A DNA stretch of 64,000 nt from DATBGO01 sp963840095 (GCA_963840095.1 CAWIXN010000005.1:1178001-1242000), one strand, 5' to 3'; numbered from the stretch's first letter, positions 25,281 through 33,320 are shown. Numbers and translations: made by a program. The notes: generated by a model not told the origin, from the letters alone.

Positions 25281-26344
25281 TCCCCGGCCGCCGACGGCGA
25301 TCCGACGGCGATCATCGCCTCGACCGCATGGCGGGCCCGGGCTGCCACGCCGGGAGCGACATGTACCTCCTCCACCCCGTCGCGCAGGCAGCGCAGCAGG
25401 GCCGCCGGTGTCGTCATCTTCATGTACCGGCAGACGGCGTCCGGGTTGACCGGCTCCCAGCGCACCGCCGGGTTGGCCCGGCGCAGCTGATGCAGCATGC
25501 CGGTCTCGGTGGCCACCAGCACCGCGGGCGCGGTGGTGGTGCGGGCGGCCGCCAGCATGCCGCCCGTGGACAGCACCCTGGTGCGGCCGGCCGGCAGGTC
25601 GCCGGCTCCCGCCTGCCACAGCGCGGCGGTCGAGCACCCGCACTCGGGATGGATGAACAGCTCCGCCTCGGAATCGGCGGCGGCCTTGCGGCGCAGCTCG
25701 TCCGGGCTGATGCCAGCGTGCACATGGCACTCGCCGAGCCAGACGCGGATGTTGGCGCGGCCGGTGGCGCGGCGCACGTGGGCTCCGAGGAACTGGTCAG
25801 GCAGGAACAGGACCTCCTGGTCCTCCGGCAGGGACGCCACGATCTGCACCGCGTTGGCCGAGGTGCAGCACACGTCCGACTCGGCCTTGACCTCGGCGCT
25901 GGTATTGACATAGGCCACCACCGCGGCGCCCGGGTGCTCGGCCTTCCAGGCGCGCAGTTGCTCGGCGGTGATGCTCTCGGCAAGCGAGCAGCCGGCCCGC
26001 GAGTCGGGGATCAGCACCGTCCGCTCCGGCGCGAGGATCTTGGCGGTCTCGGCCATGAAGTACACGCCGGCGAACACGATGACACTCGCCGCGGCGGCCG
26101 CGGCCAGCCGCGACAAGGCGAGCGAGTCTCCGACGTGATCGGCGACATCCTGGATCTGCGCGTCCTGGTAGTTGTGGGCCAGGATCACGGCGTCGCGCTG
26201 CGCCGCAAGCCGCCGGATCTGCGCCGCCCAGTCCGCCTCGGCCTGCTCACCGGAAGCCACAGTTCCATCGGAAGCCACAGTTCCATCGGAAGCCACAGTT
26301 CCATCGGAAGCCACAGTTCCATCGGAAGCCACAGTGCTGGTCAT
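25277..26344 (-). CDS. nadA: Quinolinate synthase
   Basis: A 355-residue iron-sulfur enzyme condensing iminoaspartate with dihydroxyacetone phosphate to quinolinate. The conserved cysteines are seen in SRAGCSLAESIT, ESDVCCTSANAV and HPECGCSTAAL; ILAHNYQDAQIQDVAD and ATETGMLHQLRR are also diagnostic. The first 32 residues are unusual: a repeated hexapeptide TVASDG (four full copies) from an 18-base tandem repeat (26251-26335), absent from ordinary NadA and probably disordered. ATG 26344 has GGGGAG upstream. First gene of the nad operon, divergent from nrtR. Confidence 0.97.
   Translation of the reverse strand: MTSTVASDGTVASDGTVASDGTVASDGTVASGEQAEADWAAQIRRLAAQRDAVILAHNYQDAQIQDVADHVGDSLALSRLAAAAAASVIVFAGVYFMAETAKILAPERTVLIPDSRAGCSLAESITAEQLRAWKAEHPGAAVVAYVNTSAEVKAESDVCCTSANAVQIVASLPEDQEVLFLPDQFLGAHVRRATGRANIRVWLGECHVHAGISPDELRRKAAADSEAELFIHPECGCSTAALWQAGAGDLPAGRTRVLSTGGMLAAARTTTAPAVLVATETGMLHQLRRANPAVRWEPVNPDAVCRYMKMTTPAALLRCLRDGVEEVHVAPGVAARARHAVEAMIAVGSPSAAGE
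26251..26335. repeat. 18-bp tandem repeat in the nadA 5' coding region
   Basis: Unit CGGAAGCCACAGTTCCAT occurs four times exactly (26251-26322) plus a 13-base partial copy. Being a multiple of three it keeps the nadA frame and encodes TVASDG repeats. Perfect identity of all copies implies recent expansion by slippage; copy number may vary between strains. Confidence 0.95.
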
Positions 26345-26371
26345 CAGCCGCTCCCCTTACCCAGGCCGTTA

Positions 26372-26394
26372 GTTTTCGCCTAATGGTCTAAAAC
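26372..26394. promoter_or_regulatory. Candidate NrtR operator between nadA and nrtR
   Basis: GTTTTCGCCTAATGGTCTAAAAC-type imperfect palindrome, here described as arms GTTTT and AAAAC enclosing a 13-base core with matching G and C positions. It is AT-rich in a GC-rich setting, lies 28 bases before the nadA ATG and 27 before the nrtR GTG, and so could repress both directions, as NrtR does in other bacteria (known for the family). Site assignment is inferred. Confidence 0.5.
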
Positions 26395-26420
26395 CTTGAA
26401 CAGCACTGTATCATGCCAAC

Positions 26421-27671
26421 GTGCCAGGAGATCAGCCGCAGGCGGCCGCGACCGCGGGCAGCAGCCAGCGCGATCGGTTCGCTCACGAGGTGCTCGCCGT
26501 GGTCCTGCAGGTACGTGGCACCAGCCTGAACGTCCTGCTCTGGCAGCGCGGAGCGCCGCCGTTCGAAGGACAGTGGGCGCTGCCCGGCGGCCCGCTCGGC
26601 GCGGCGGAGCGCCTCGGGACGTCCGCAGGACGACACCTAGCCGCCAAGGTCGACCTGACCGAGATCGCGCACCTTGAGCAGCTGGAGACCCGGAGCGATC
26701 CGGGGCGGGATCCCAGGGGTCGCGTTCTCGCTACCGCATACCTGGCCCTGGTGTGCGCCGATATCGAGCCGCGCGTTCCTGCGGACACGGCCTGGCACCC
26801 GGTCGAGGATCTCCCGCCGACGGCGTTCGACCACGGGTCGATCGTCGGGTCGGCGACCGAGCGGCTGCGGGCCAAGCTGTCCTACACCAACATCGGGTTC
26901 GCGCTGGCGCCAGAGACCTTCACGATCGCCCGGCTGCGGGACGTCTACGCTGCCTCGCTCGGCCATCCGGTCTCGGCGACCAACCTGCAGCGGATCCTGA
27001 CCAGGCGCGGCGTCATCGAGGCCACGCCCGCGGCCGTGCGGCCGGCTTCATCGGGCGGCAGGCCGGCCACGCTTTACAGGTTCGCAGCCCAGACCCTGGT
27101 CGTCACCAATCCCTTCGCGGCCTTCCGTCCGCCAGCCGCCGGCCTGCCGAAGGACGGCACGTATTCCTCCAGCACGACGTGGAAGTTGGTCCCGCCGAAG
27201 CCGAACGCGCTCACCGCCGCGCAGCGCACCCGGCCATGGGCGGCGTCCCAGGGGCGCGCGCTGGTGTTGACCCGCAGCGGTGAGGACGCCCAGTCGATGT
27301 TCGGGTTGGGATGCTCGAAGCCCAGGCTGGCCGGTATCAGCTTCTCGTGCAGGGCCAGCGTCGTCTTCAGCAGGCCGGCCGCGCCCGCGGCCGGCCGCAG
27401 GTGCCCGATGTTGGACTTGACCGAGCCCAGCGCGACCGAGCCGGGAGGCAGGCCAGCCGAGGCGAAGACCTCGATGATGCTGTTCAGCTCGACCATGTCG
27501 CCGACGGGTGTCGAGGTGCCATGCGCCTCGACCATCGAGCAGGCGGCCGGCGACAGCCCGGCGTCCCGCCAGGCGCGTTCGACGGCGAGCCGCTGGCCCA
27601 CCGGGTTGGGAGCGGCCAGCGCCTTGCCGCGGCCGTCGCTCGCGGCGCCGATCCCGCGAATCACCGCGTAG
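26421..27671 (+). CDS. nrtR: NrtR-type Nudix transcriptional regulator with abnormal C-terminal read-through
   Basis: Residues 1-221 make a normal NrtR: a Nudix-fold sensor (HEVLAVVLQVRG, FEGQWALPGGPLGAAERLG) whose catalytic Nudix box is degenerate (RHLAAKVDL in place of REUxEExGU), and a winged helix (YTNIGFALAPETFTIARLRDVY, NLQRILTRRGVI) ending GRPATLYRF. The family senses ADP-ribose or NAD-related ligands and represses NAD synthesis genes, matching its divergent position to nadABC. No stop follows at the usual end; the frame runs about 195 codons further, antisense to the ketosynthase gene (27074-28585). This suggests a deletion removed the original stop. GTG 26421 lacks a clear ribosome-binding site, so translation may be leaderless. 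Confidence 0.88.
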   Translation: MPGDQPQAAATAGSSQRDRFAHEVLAVVLQVRGTSLNVLLWQRGAPPFEGQWALPGGPLGAAERLGTSAGRHLAAKVDLTEIAHLEQLETRSDPGRDPRGRVLATAYLALVCADIEPRVPADTAWHPVEDLPPTAFDHGSIVGSATERLRAKLSYTNIGFALAPETFTIARLRDVYAASLGHPVSATNLQRILTRRGVIEATPAAVRPASSGGRPATLYRFAAQTLVVTNPFAAFRPPAAGLPKDGTYSSSTTWKLVPPKPNALTAAQRTRPWAASQGRALVLTRSGEDAQSMFGLGCSKPRLAGISFSCRASVVFSRPAAPAAGRRCPMLDLTEPSATEPGGRPAEAKTSMMLFSSTMSPTGVEVPCASTIEQAAGDSPASRQARSTASRWPTGLGAASALPRPSLAAPIPRITA

Positions 27672-28585
27672 ATCCGATCGCCGGCCCGCTCGGCGTCCTC
27701 GAGGCGCTTGAGCATGAACAAGGCGGCCCCTTCGCCCATCACGAAACCGTCCGCGTGCTCATCGAACGGCCGGCTGCCGGTGGCCGACAGGGCCCCCATC
27801 CGGGACAGCTTCACGAACATCCAGGCACCCATGTTGCGGTCGACGCCGCCGGAGATCACCGCGTCGAACTTGTGCTGAACCAGCCCATCCATGGCGGCGG
27901 ACAAGGCAGCCAGTGACGACGCACAGGCGGCGTCCACGACGAAGTTGGGGCCGCGCAGGTTGAACAGGTTAGCCACCCGGCCGGCCAGGCAATTGCCCAG
28001 TTCGCCCGGCATGGTGTCCTCGGTGATCCGCGGTAACCGCTCGGCCATGCGCTCATGCATCTCGGCGATGATCGCTTCCCGGACCTCAGCGGGCAGCGCC
28101 AGGAACGACGGCGATCCGGCCAGATCGCGGACCGTCTCGGGGAAAGCCACGCGGCGCGCGGTCTGGTAGTGCTGCTCGCCGCCTCCCATGGCGTTGCCCA
28201 GGATCACCGCGGTGCGCTCCTGGTCGAGTGCCCTGGCCGGCCAGCCGTAGTCGAGCAGCGCGGCCCGGGCGCAGGCCACCGCCCATTTCTGGGCGTCATC
28301 GATGGCGGCGTCCACCTTGGGGGGCATGGGCAGCCGCCACTGCATCGGCGACCAGTCCCAGTCCCGCACCCAACCGCCGATCTTCGAGTACGTCTTGTCC
28401 GGCGCCCCCCGGTCGGCGTCGTAGTACAGCTCGGGATCCCAGCGGTCGCTCGGGACGTCGGTGATCGAGGACCGCCCGGCAGCCAGGTTGGCCCAGAAAC
28501 TCCGGACATCGGGGGCGCCGGGCAGGATGGCACCGACCCCCACGATCGCGATCGTATGGCCCTTTAAGTCCGTCACGGTCCTCAC
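27074..28585 (-). CDS. Beta-ketoacyl synthase (type I/PfaA-like KS), probably 3'-truncated
   Basis: A 503-residue ketosynthase with the complete KS triad: Cys221 in VVDAACASSL, His355 in MVEAHGTSTPVGD, His395 in SNIGHLRPAAG; plus IAIVGVGAILPG at the start, GEGAALFMLKRLEDA, and FGFGGTNFHVVLEEY near the end. KS domains of this kind (GNAMGGGEQHYQTARR insertion) normally begin long multidomain fatty-acid/polyketide or PUFA-type synthases. Here the protein ends shortly after the KS, with its last 12 or so codons read antisense to the NrtR C-terminus. GTG 28585 is assumed; GTG 28576 is an alternative. Whether the isolated KS functions is unknown. Confidence 0.85.
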   Translation of the reverse strand: MRTVTDLKGHTIAIVGVGAILPGAPDVRSFWANLAAGRSSITDVPSDRWDPELYYDADRGAPDKTYSKIGGWVRDWDWSPMQWRLPMPPKVDAAIDDAQKWAVACARAALLDYGWPARALDQERTAVILGNAMGGGEQHYQTARRVAFPETVRDLAGSPSFLALPAEVREAIIAEMHERMAERLPRITEDTMPGELGNCLAGRVANLFNLRGPNFVVDAACASSLAALSAAMDGLVQHKFDAVISGGVDRNMGAWMFVKLSRMGALSATGSRPFDEHADGFVMGEGAALFMLKRLEDAERAGDRIYAVIRGIGAASDGRGKALAAPNPVGQRLAVERAWRDAGLSPAACSMVEAHGTSTPVGDMVELNSIIEVFASAGLPPGSVALGSVKSNIGHLRPAAGAAGLLKTTLALHEKLIPASLGFEHPNPNIDWASSPLRVNTSARPWDAAHGRVRCAAVSAFGFGGTNFHVVLEEYVPSFGRPAAGGRKAAKGLVTTRVWAANL

Positions 28586-28649
28586 CCCTGATCTTCACCC
28601 GAGCTACGACGCAGAGCCAGGCGCGCGATTCAGGTAGCCATCGGGCCCC

Positions 28650-29180
28650 TCAGGCCACCTTGGCCAGCTCGCGGGCAATGCCGTTCGCCCAGTCCTCGAT
28701 CTCAGCCCAGTCGCGGAAGTCGCCTTCGGGGAGCCCGGCGCGGGCCGCGGGCAGCTTCCTGATGGACCGCTCCGCGAAGGTAAGTCTGGCGGGGTCGAGG
28801 GCGCCGAAGAAGACACGATGGCTGCGGGGGCGGACCGCGGCTGTGACCTCGGTGATCTCCCGCGGCTCGGTCACCGTGCGCAGGTCCCGGCCCTTCGCGT
28901 CCTGCTCGCTGGTGCCCAGCGGACCGCTGCTGAACAGCCAGACTGGCCGGCTGGCCAGGACGTCCTTGTTCTGCCGCACGAACTCTACGGCGTTCTTCCG
29001 CCAGTGGAACGCGTACGTGGCGCTCCCGATCACAAAGGCCTCATAGCGGTCCAGCTCGCCCGCCTCCTGCACGGGTCGCGCGCTGGCCTCGTGCCCCGCC
29101 GCCGTCAGGCACTCCGCGATCCGCTCGGCGATCTGCGCGGTGGCGCCGTGCTTGCTGGCATAGGCGATCAGAATAGACAT
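28650..29180 (-). CDS. Flavodoxin-domain protein (HemG/protoporphyrinogen-oxidase-like)
   Basis: A 176-residue flavodoxin: MSILIAYASKHGATAQIAERIAE is the FMN phosphate loop, YEAFVIGSATYAFHWRKNAVEFV the second flavin loop, then PVWLFSSGPLGT and VFFGALDPARL. This arrangement is typical of actinobacterial menaquinone-dependent protoporphyrinogen-oxidase-like flavodoxins, often annotated HemG-like though many are of unknown redox partner. ATG 29180 with GAGGAGGTGA upstream is a strong start. Upstream of it lies a 350-base region with divergent promoter sequences. Confidence 0.88.
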   Translation of the reverse strand: MSILIAYASKHGATAQIAERIAECLTAAGHEASARPVQEAGELDRYEAFVIGSATYAFHWRKNAVEFVRQNKDVLASRPVWLFSSGPLGTSEQDAKGRDLRTVTEPREITEVTAAVRPRSHRVFFGALDPARLTFAERSIRKLPAARAGLPEGDFRDWAEIEDWANGIARELAKVA

Positions 29181-29333
29181 CGCGATCACCTCCTCTTTTA
29201 ACGATGTCCCTGGGAAGCGCGGCTGCCTAGGGACCAATGGCCCGCGCTCGCCCGGCGGGGAATGGACGCGATCACGACCCGGGTTTATGCGGGATCCGGC
29301 CGCGGAATGATCACCGGCGCCTTCGGTTGCCGC

Positions 29334-29363
29334 CTTCATGACAACTGTCTTCATGACAACTGT
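29334..29363. repeat. 15-bp tandem duplication
   Basis: CTTCATGACAACTGT is present twice head to tail (29334-29348, 29349-29363), in the intergenic region between the flavodoxin and phasin-like genes. It lies about 100 bases upstream of the promoter at 29470 and could be a paired activator site or a slippage product; nothing else decides. Confidence 0.7.
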
Positions 29364-29469
29364 GGGATTCTCGCGGGCGCCGAGCGGGTGCGCGCCCCGC
29401 TGGCCCGCGCCGGGTGCAGGAAGCCGCCGTGCGGGACCCTGGGCGCTGACTCCCTCCGGGCCGTCCCGG

Positions 29470-29499
29470 TTGGCATATCAACCAGATGCTAGATATAAT
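29470..29499 (+). promoter_or_regulatory. Vegetative sigma promoter for the phasin-like gene
   Basis: TTGGCA (29470-29475), an 18-base spacer, and TATAAT (29494-29499), the clearest consensus promoter in the window. It starts 63 bases before the ATG at 29533. An inverted repeat GGTTG-N6-CAACC (29468-29483) overlaps the -35 box and would be well placed for a repressor. Confidence 0.75.
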
Positions 29500-29532
29500 G
29501 AGCATAGTGAACAAGGACACCTGGAGGAAAAA

Positions 29533-29805
29533 ATGGCTGAGACCCTTACCGTCGGCCAGGAGCTGGAAACCTACATCCTGGACACGGTCCGCAAGAGCGA
29601 GGAAGTGGCAGTCGGGGCGATCAACGTCATGATCGACGCCGTGGAGCCAGTGACGTCGGCACTGCCGACCGTGGCCCCGCCGCTCGCCTACGACTTCGTC
29701 GAGCAGCTGCTGGCCACCCAGCGGAAGTTCGCGGAGGACGTGTTCCGCGCCACTGCGCGGCTTACGCCCACTCCGGCCAAGAAGGCCAGCGCGCCGCAGA
29801 AGTAA
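29533..29805 (+). CDS. Small helical phasin/HBHA-like protein
   Basis: A 90-residue, almost entirely alpha-helical acidic protein with a basic Lys/Ala tail (PAKKASAPQK), the pattern of short phasin-like or heparin-binding-haemagglutinin-like actinobacterial proteins: an amphipathic helix (VRKSEEVAVGAINVMIDAVE) followed by FVEQLLATQRKFAEDVFRATA. GGAGGAAAAA before ATG 29533 plus the near-consensus promoter at 29470 suggest high expression. Likely coats a lipid or polyester inclusion or membrane surface (inference; a WS/DGAT lipid-forming enzyme is encoded 3.5 kb away). Followed by a hairpin terminator. Confidence 0.7.
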   Translation: MAETLTVGQELETYILDTVRKSEEVAVGAINVMIDAVEPVTSALPTVAPPLAYDFVEQLLATQRKFAEDVFRATARLTPTPAKKASAPQK

Positions 29806-29817
29806 CGCGCGAACAAC

Positions 29818-29848
29818 GCGGCGGACCCGGTTCTCCAGGGCCCGCCGC
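29818..29848 (+). terminator. Hairpin terminator after the phasin-like gene
   Basis: GCGGCGG-A-CCC (29818-29828) pairs with GGG-C-CCGCCGC (29838-29848), an eleven-position stem with one A/C mismatch and a nine-base loop. It lies 12 bases past the stop codon at 29805, and between convergent genes. Confidence 0.6.
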
Positions 29849-29874
29849 GCGCATGTACCGGTGCTCCTGCACGA

Positions 29875-30784
29875 TCAAGATCGGCGGTCGAGGCGGCCGA
29901 GATAATCCGCCGGCAGGTCCACGACACCGCGGGCGACAGGCGCAACCGGTCCGCCCACCCACAGCTCACCGCGGTCATCAGGCGCGACCGCGATCACGCT
30001 CGGCCGCCCGAGAAACCGGCCCTGGCTAATGAGGATCCGCTCATCCGGCTCGGCGAGCCCGTGCGCCGCCAGGAAAGCCGCCGCCGGGCCCGCCGCGCTT
30101 CCGGTGGCCACGTCCTCCACCGCCCCCGCGTTGTCCCAGCTACGGCCCTCGCGTTCGCGTGGATCGAAGACGTAAACGAACTTCGCTCCGACCCTGGCCA
30201 GCCGCTCCTCGAAGTCCTCGACCACGATCCGCGCCCGGTCCAGTCCCCTGGACACCGGCACGATCAGGTACGGCAAGCCCGTGGAGACGACCTGCATGGG
30301 CAGCTGGTGCAGATCGTCTGCGGCCAGCCCGAGCGCGCCCGCCAGGCCAGCCGCAAGCTGGCCCGCGAGCGGCGGACCCAGCGTCGGCGGCCCCTGGTTC
30401 ATTTCCGCTTCGAAGTCAGCCGGCTGTCCGGCGGCTGCGCACGGCAATCTCACGCCCGGCGATCACGAAGTCCCACGACCGGGCCGCCTCGCCTGCCGCG
30501 TGGCGTTCATGCAGGGCCGCTGCCGCACCGATGACGGGATGCCCCGCGAAAGGCAACTCCTCCTCGGCAGTGAAGATCCTCGCTGAGATCCGGCCGGCCT
30601 CCGGCTGAGCATCGACCAGGATCAGCTCGAACTGACGCATCTCCGCCGTGACCGAGATCAGCGCTTCAGCCCGGGCGTCCGCGGCGCTCCCGAACAGCAC
30701 GATCAGTCCGTTGCCGGTGAAGGGCACCTCAGTGAACACGTCGACATGGCGGAACTCCGTTGCGGCGCCCATGGAGCTGATCAT
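29875..30784 (-). pseudogene. Frameshifted PhzF-family isomerase
   Basis: A PhzF-fold (diaminopimelate-epimerase-like) protein in two frames. The first part (ATG 30784 or 30772) reads FRHVDVFTEVPFTGNGLIVLFG, FELILVD and ARIFTAEEELPFAGHPVIGAA, the family hallmark. The second reads FEAEMNQGPP, MQVVSTGLPYLIVPVSR, and ends GVAEDV-type AVEDVATGSAAGPAAAFL and LISQGRFLGRPSVI. The frame changes near 30420-30430, between RSRRTAG and the continuation DFEAEM; removing one base restores about 300 residues. Homologues isomerise DHHA-like substrates but most are of unknown function. Divergent from the antitoxin gene; the large palindrome lies between. Confidence 0.85.
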
Positions 30785-30810
30785 CGCACGCGGCTGCCGG
30801 CGTCTGAAGT

Positions 30811-30841
30811 CCATCATGGTACCAAAGTGGTACCATGATGG
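30811..30841. promoter_or_regulatory. Perfect 14-bp inverted repeat, presumed toxin-antitoxin operator
   Basis: CCATCATGGTACCA (30811-30824), spacer AAG, TGGTACCATGATGG (30828-30841): two exact 14-base arms. Its right arm ends one base before the ATG of the antitoxin gene (30843). Auto-repression by the antitoxin, alone or with its toxin, through such palindromes is standard for type II systems. It also faces the start of the divergent phzF-like gene. Confidence 0.8.
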
Positions 30842-30842
30842 G

Positions 30843-31049
30843 ATGGCGATGAACCTGAGACTGGATGATGAAGATAGCGCGCTGCTCAGGGCATTGGCCG
30901 ACGCGGAGCACGTGTCCTTGCACGAGGCCGTGCTCCGGGCTATCCGGCGCAGTGCCCGTGAGGTGGCGCATACGGCCCGGGTGCGGGAGGCGACCACCGA
31001 GATGCTGGACCGGTGGGGAGACGTGCTCGACAGGCTTGGCCAGGCGTGA
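30843..31049 (+). CDS. Antitoxin of a Phd/Doc-type system (RHH-like)
   Basis: A 68-residue protein: NLRLDDEDSALLRALADAE and VSLHEAVLRAIRRSARE fit a ribbon-helix-helix (CopG/MetJ-like) fold, the C-terminal RVREATTEMLDRWGDVLDRL being the usual toxin-binding helix. The stop overlaps the toxin GTG (31046-31049), as in classic type II pairs. The start ATG is adjacent to the 28-base palindrome, leaving no room for a Shine-Dalgarno, so translation is probably leaderless. Confidence 0.8.
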   Translation: MAMNLRLDDEDSALLRALADAEHVSLHEAVLRAIRRSAREVAHTARVREATTEMLDRWGDVLDRLGQA

Positions 31050-31435
31050 GCGATGAGAACCGAGGCGTGGAGTACCTCAGCCTGGAGGATCTTCTTGACC
31101 TGGTAGACGCGCTGGAGACCGGGCCGGTGCGAGACCTTGGCCTGCTGGACTCCGCGTGCCATCGGCCGCAGTCGGGTCTGTTCGGGCAGGAGGCGTATCG
31201 GACGCTCGCCGGGAAGGCGGCGGCGCTGATGCACTCACTCGCCTGCAACCATGCCCTAGTCGACGGAAATAAACGGCTCGCTCTGCTCGCGACCGCGGTT
31301 TTCCTGCATATCAACGGCTACCGCCTGGACCTGGCCGACGACGAGGCATTCGACCTCACCATGTCCGTCGCCGCGGGCCAGCTGGACGCGGCCAGCGTCG
31401 AGAAACGCCTTCGCCTGGTGCCCGCGCCGAGGTGA
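31046..31435 (+). CDS. doc: Doc-type Fic-domain toxin
   Basis: A 129-residue toxin with the Fic core CNHALVDGNKRLALLATAVF (HxxxDGNKR), which places the catalytic His at about residue 69. Doc-type proteins phosphorylate elongation factor Tu and stop translation; Fic relatives AMPylate other targets. The lysine in DGNK(R) is the Doc-subfamily pattern. YLSLEDLLDLVDAL is the usual N-terminal helix. Start GTG overlaps the antitoxin stop. Followed by a hairpin (31455-31473). Confidence 0.9.
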   Translation: MSDENRGVEYLSLEDLLDLVDALETGPVRDLGLLDSACHRPQSGLFGQEAYRTLAGKAAALMHSLACNHALVDGNKRLALLATAVFLHINGYRLDLADDEAFDLTMSVAAGQLDAASVEKRLRLVPAPR

Positions 31436-31454
31436 AGCCCTGCGGCGGCGACCG

Positions 31455-31473
31455 CAGCCGCAAGCGGCGGCTG
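31455..31473. terminator. Hairpin between doc and the FAD-oxidase gene
   Basis: CAGCCGC (31455-31461), loop AAGCG, GCGGCTG (31467-31473): seven perfect base pairs between two convergent genes, suited as a bidirectional terminator. No T-run. Confidence 0.5.
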
Positions 31474-31520
31474 AGAAGATGCCGATCAGGGCCTGATCGC
31501 TGATGGCCGCCCAGGCCTGC

Positions 31521-32909
31521 TCAGCACTTGCCGGGATTGAACAGCTCACGCGGGTCCAGCGCGTGGCGCACGGCGTACTGCAGCGCGACTGACCCCGGAT
31601 CGAGTTCGCGGTGCATGCCCTCCCGCTTGAGGAGCCCGACGCCGTGCTCGCCGGTCACGGTGCCGCCCGCCGCGATCGCCGCGTCGAGCAGCTGCTCGAA
31701 CGCCGCCTGAGCCGCGGTCCGGGCGGCCTCGTCGCCGGGCGGCGTGACCAGCAGCGGGTGCAGGTTCCCGTCCCCGGCGTGCGCGATCGTCGCGATCTGC
31801 ACGCCACGGCGGGCCCCGATCGCCTCGATCTGGGCCAGCATGGCGGGGACCGCGGATCGCGGAACGCAGATGTCCTCGGTGAGCACCGGGCCGAGCCGCT
31901 CGAACGCCGGGTAGGCCAGCCGCCTGGCATCGAACAGCGCTTCGGCCTCCGCATCGTCGGTCGACTGCACGACCCACAGCGCCCCAGCGTCGGTCATGGC
32001 CGCCGCCACCGCATCCGACTCGGCCGCGCCCGCATCCCCCGGGCTGTCGACGCGGGCCAGCAGCAACGCCGCCGCGTCGGCGTCGAGGCCCAGATGCTTC
32101 CACTCCTCGACCGCCTCGAGGCAGGCGCGGTCGAGGAGCTCAAGGGTCGACGGGATCAGCCGGCGCTGGGTGATCAGCGATACGGCCCGGCCCGACGTGA
32201 CCAGGTCGGCGAACGTGGCGACAATGGTGCGCGGCGATCCGGCCGGCGCGGGCCGTAGCCGCAGGGTCACCTCGGTGACGACGCCGAGTGTGCCCTCCGA
32301 TCCGACGAACAGCCCGACCATGTCGAGCCCGGCGACACCTTTCGTGGTCCGCCGCCCGAGCCGCACGGCGTCGCCGTAGGCGACCGGCCCGCCGACGACC
32401 GCGCGCAGGCCCAGGACGTAATCGCGGGTGACGCCGTATTTCAGGCAGCACAGGCCGCCCGCGTTGGTGGCCACGTTGCCGCCGATCGTCGACCACGGGG
32501 CACTGGCCGGGTCGGGCGGGTACCACAGGCCGTACTCGGCGACGGCCGCTTTCACGTCGTTGTTGATCGCACCTGGCTGCACGACGCAGAGCAGGTTGTC
32601 GCGGTCGATTTCGAGGACCTGGTTCATCCGCGCCAGGTCAAGGACTACGCAGCCGTCGACGGCGTTGGCGCCGCCCGACAGCCCAGTGCCTGCACCCCGC
32701 GGGACGATGGCCGTACCCAGCTCGGCGCACGTGCGCACGACATGCTGCACCTCGGCCTCCGACCGGGCCCGCACCCCGGCGGCCGCCCGCCCGGCTGGTG
32801 CCCATTCGGCGTCGTCGTGCGACATGGCGGCGAGCACATCAGGATCGGTGACGATGCGGTCGCCGGGCAGGCCCCGGCTCAGCACCTCGACCAGCTGCGC
32901 TGGTTTCAT
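31521..32909 (-). CDS. FAD-linked 2-hydroxyacid oxidase (GlcD/D-lactate dehydrogenase family)
   Basis: A 462-residue VAO-type flavoprotein. PRGAGTGLSGGANAVDGCVVLD is the FAD-binding loop, YPPDPASAPWSTIGGNVATNAGG the adenine/flavin region, FVGSEGTLGVVTEVTLRL follows, and the C-terminal half carries TIAHAGDGNLHPLL and GGTVTGEHGVGLLKREG (metal/substrate histidines). Such proteins oxidise glycolate, D-lactate or D-2-hydroxyglutarate. Substrate is undecided, but an L-2-hydroxyglutarate oxidase lies at 39221-40471, so a 2-hydroxyacid theme is plausible. ATG 32909. Confidence 0.93.
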   Translation of the reverse strand: MKPAQLVEVLSRGLPGDRIVTDPDVLAAMSHDDAEWAPAGRAAAGVRARSEAEVQHVVRTCAELGTAIVPRGAGTGLSGGANAVDGCVVLDLARMNQVLEIDRDNLLCVVQPGAINNDVKAAVAEYGLWYPPDPASAPWSTIGGNVATNAGGLCCLKYGVTRDYVLGLRAVVGGPVAYGDAVRLGRRTTKGVAGLDMVGLFVGSEGTLGVVTEVTLRLRPAPAGSPRTIVATFADLVTSGRAVSLITQRRLIPSTLELLDRACLEAVEEWKHLGLDADAAALLLARVDSPGDAGAAESDAVAAAMTDAGALWVVQSTDDAEAEALFDARRLAYPAFERLGPVLTEDICVPRSAVPAMLAQIEAIGARRGVQIATIAHAGDGNLHPLLVTPPGDEAARTAAQAAFEQLLDAAIAAGGTVTGEHGVGLLKREGMHRELDPGSVALQYAVRHALDPRELFNPGKC

Positions 32910-33320
32910 GGTAAGACTCTAGGCGCCCGCTCAGCTGGTACCTCAGGCCACCGGGGCTCGCCGAGCTGGCGGCAGCTTCAGGCACCGGTGAGCCGTCCCT
33001 CGGTCGGGCCGGGGCGGGCCGGGGCGGGGCGGGCCGGGTTGACGGCACGGGCGCCCGCGCTGCGTTTCGTATCTGGATTTTCGCGCCCCGCTGGGTTCCG
33101 GCGCCAGCAGATCCGGCCGGCGGCCCGCTACGTTCCAGGACGGCCGGGCCATGGCATCTCCGGCGATATCCGGGATGCGGGATAATTGCGTTCTTGCTGC
33201 CGCGGCGCCCGGCCCGGTCCGGTATCCCGTCCTGGCCGGCCCGGCGGCTGGAAAGGATGGACTGATGGTGCGGTGGCGGCGGGCAGACCAGCGGGCGAGC
33301 GCGGGCCGCGGAGCTTGGCG
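32910..33320. other. Intergenic region between divergent FAD-oxidase and WS/DGAT genes
   Basis: About 410 bases without a supported gene. It contains an imperfect GGGCCGGGGC repeat tract (33004-33042) and otherwise high-GC sequence; no convincing promoter pair is visible. A GGAG at 33310-33313 serves the gene starting at 33321. Confidence 0.4.

Noticed and set aside
27671..28567. Plus-strand frames over the ketosynthase
   Set aside because: The minus-strand KS shows full catalytic conservation; these are shadows.
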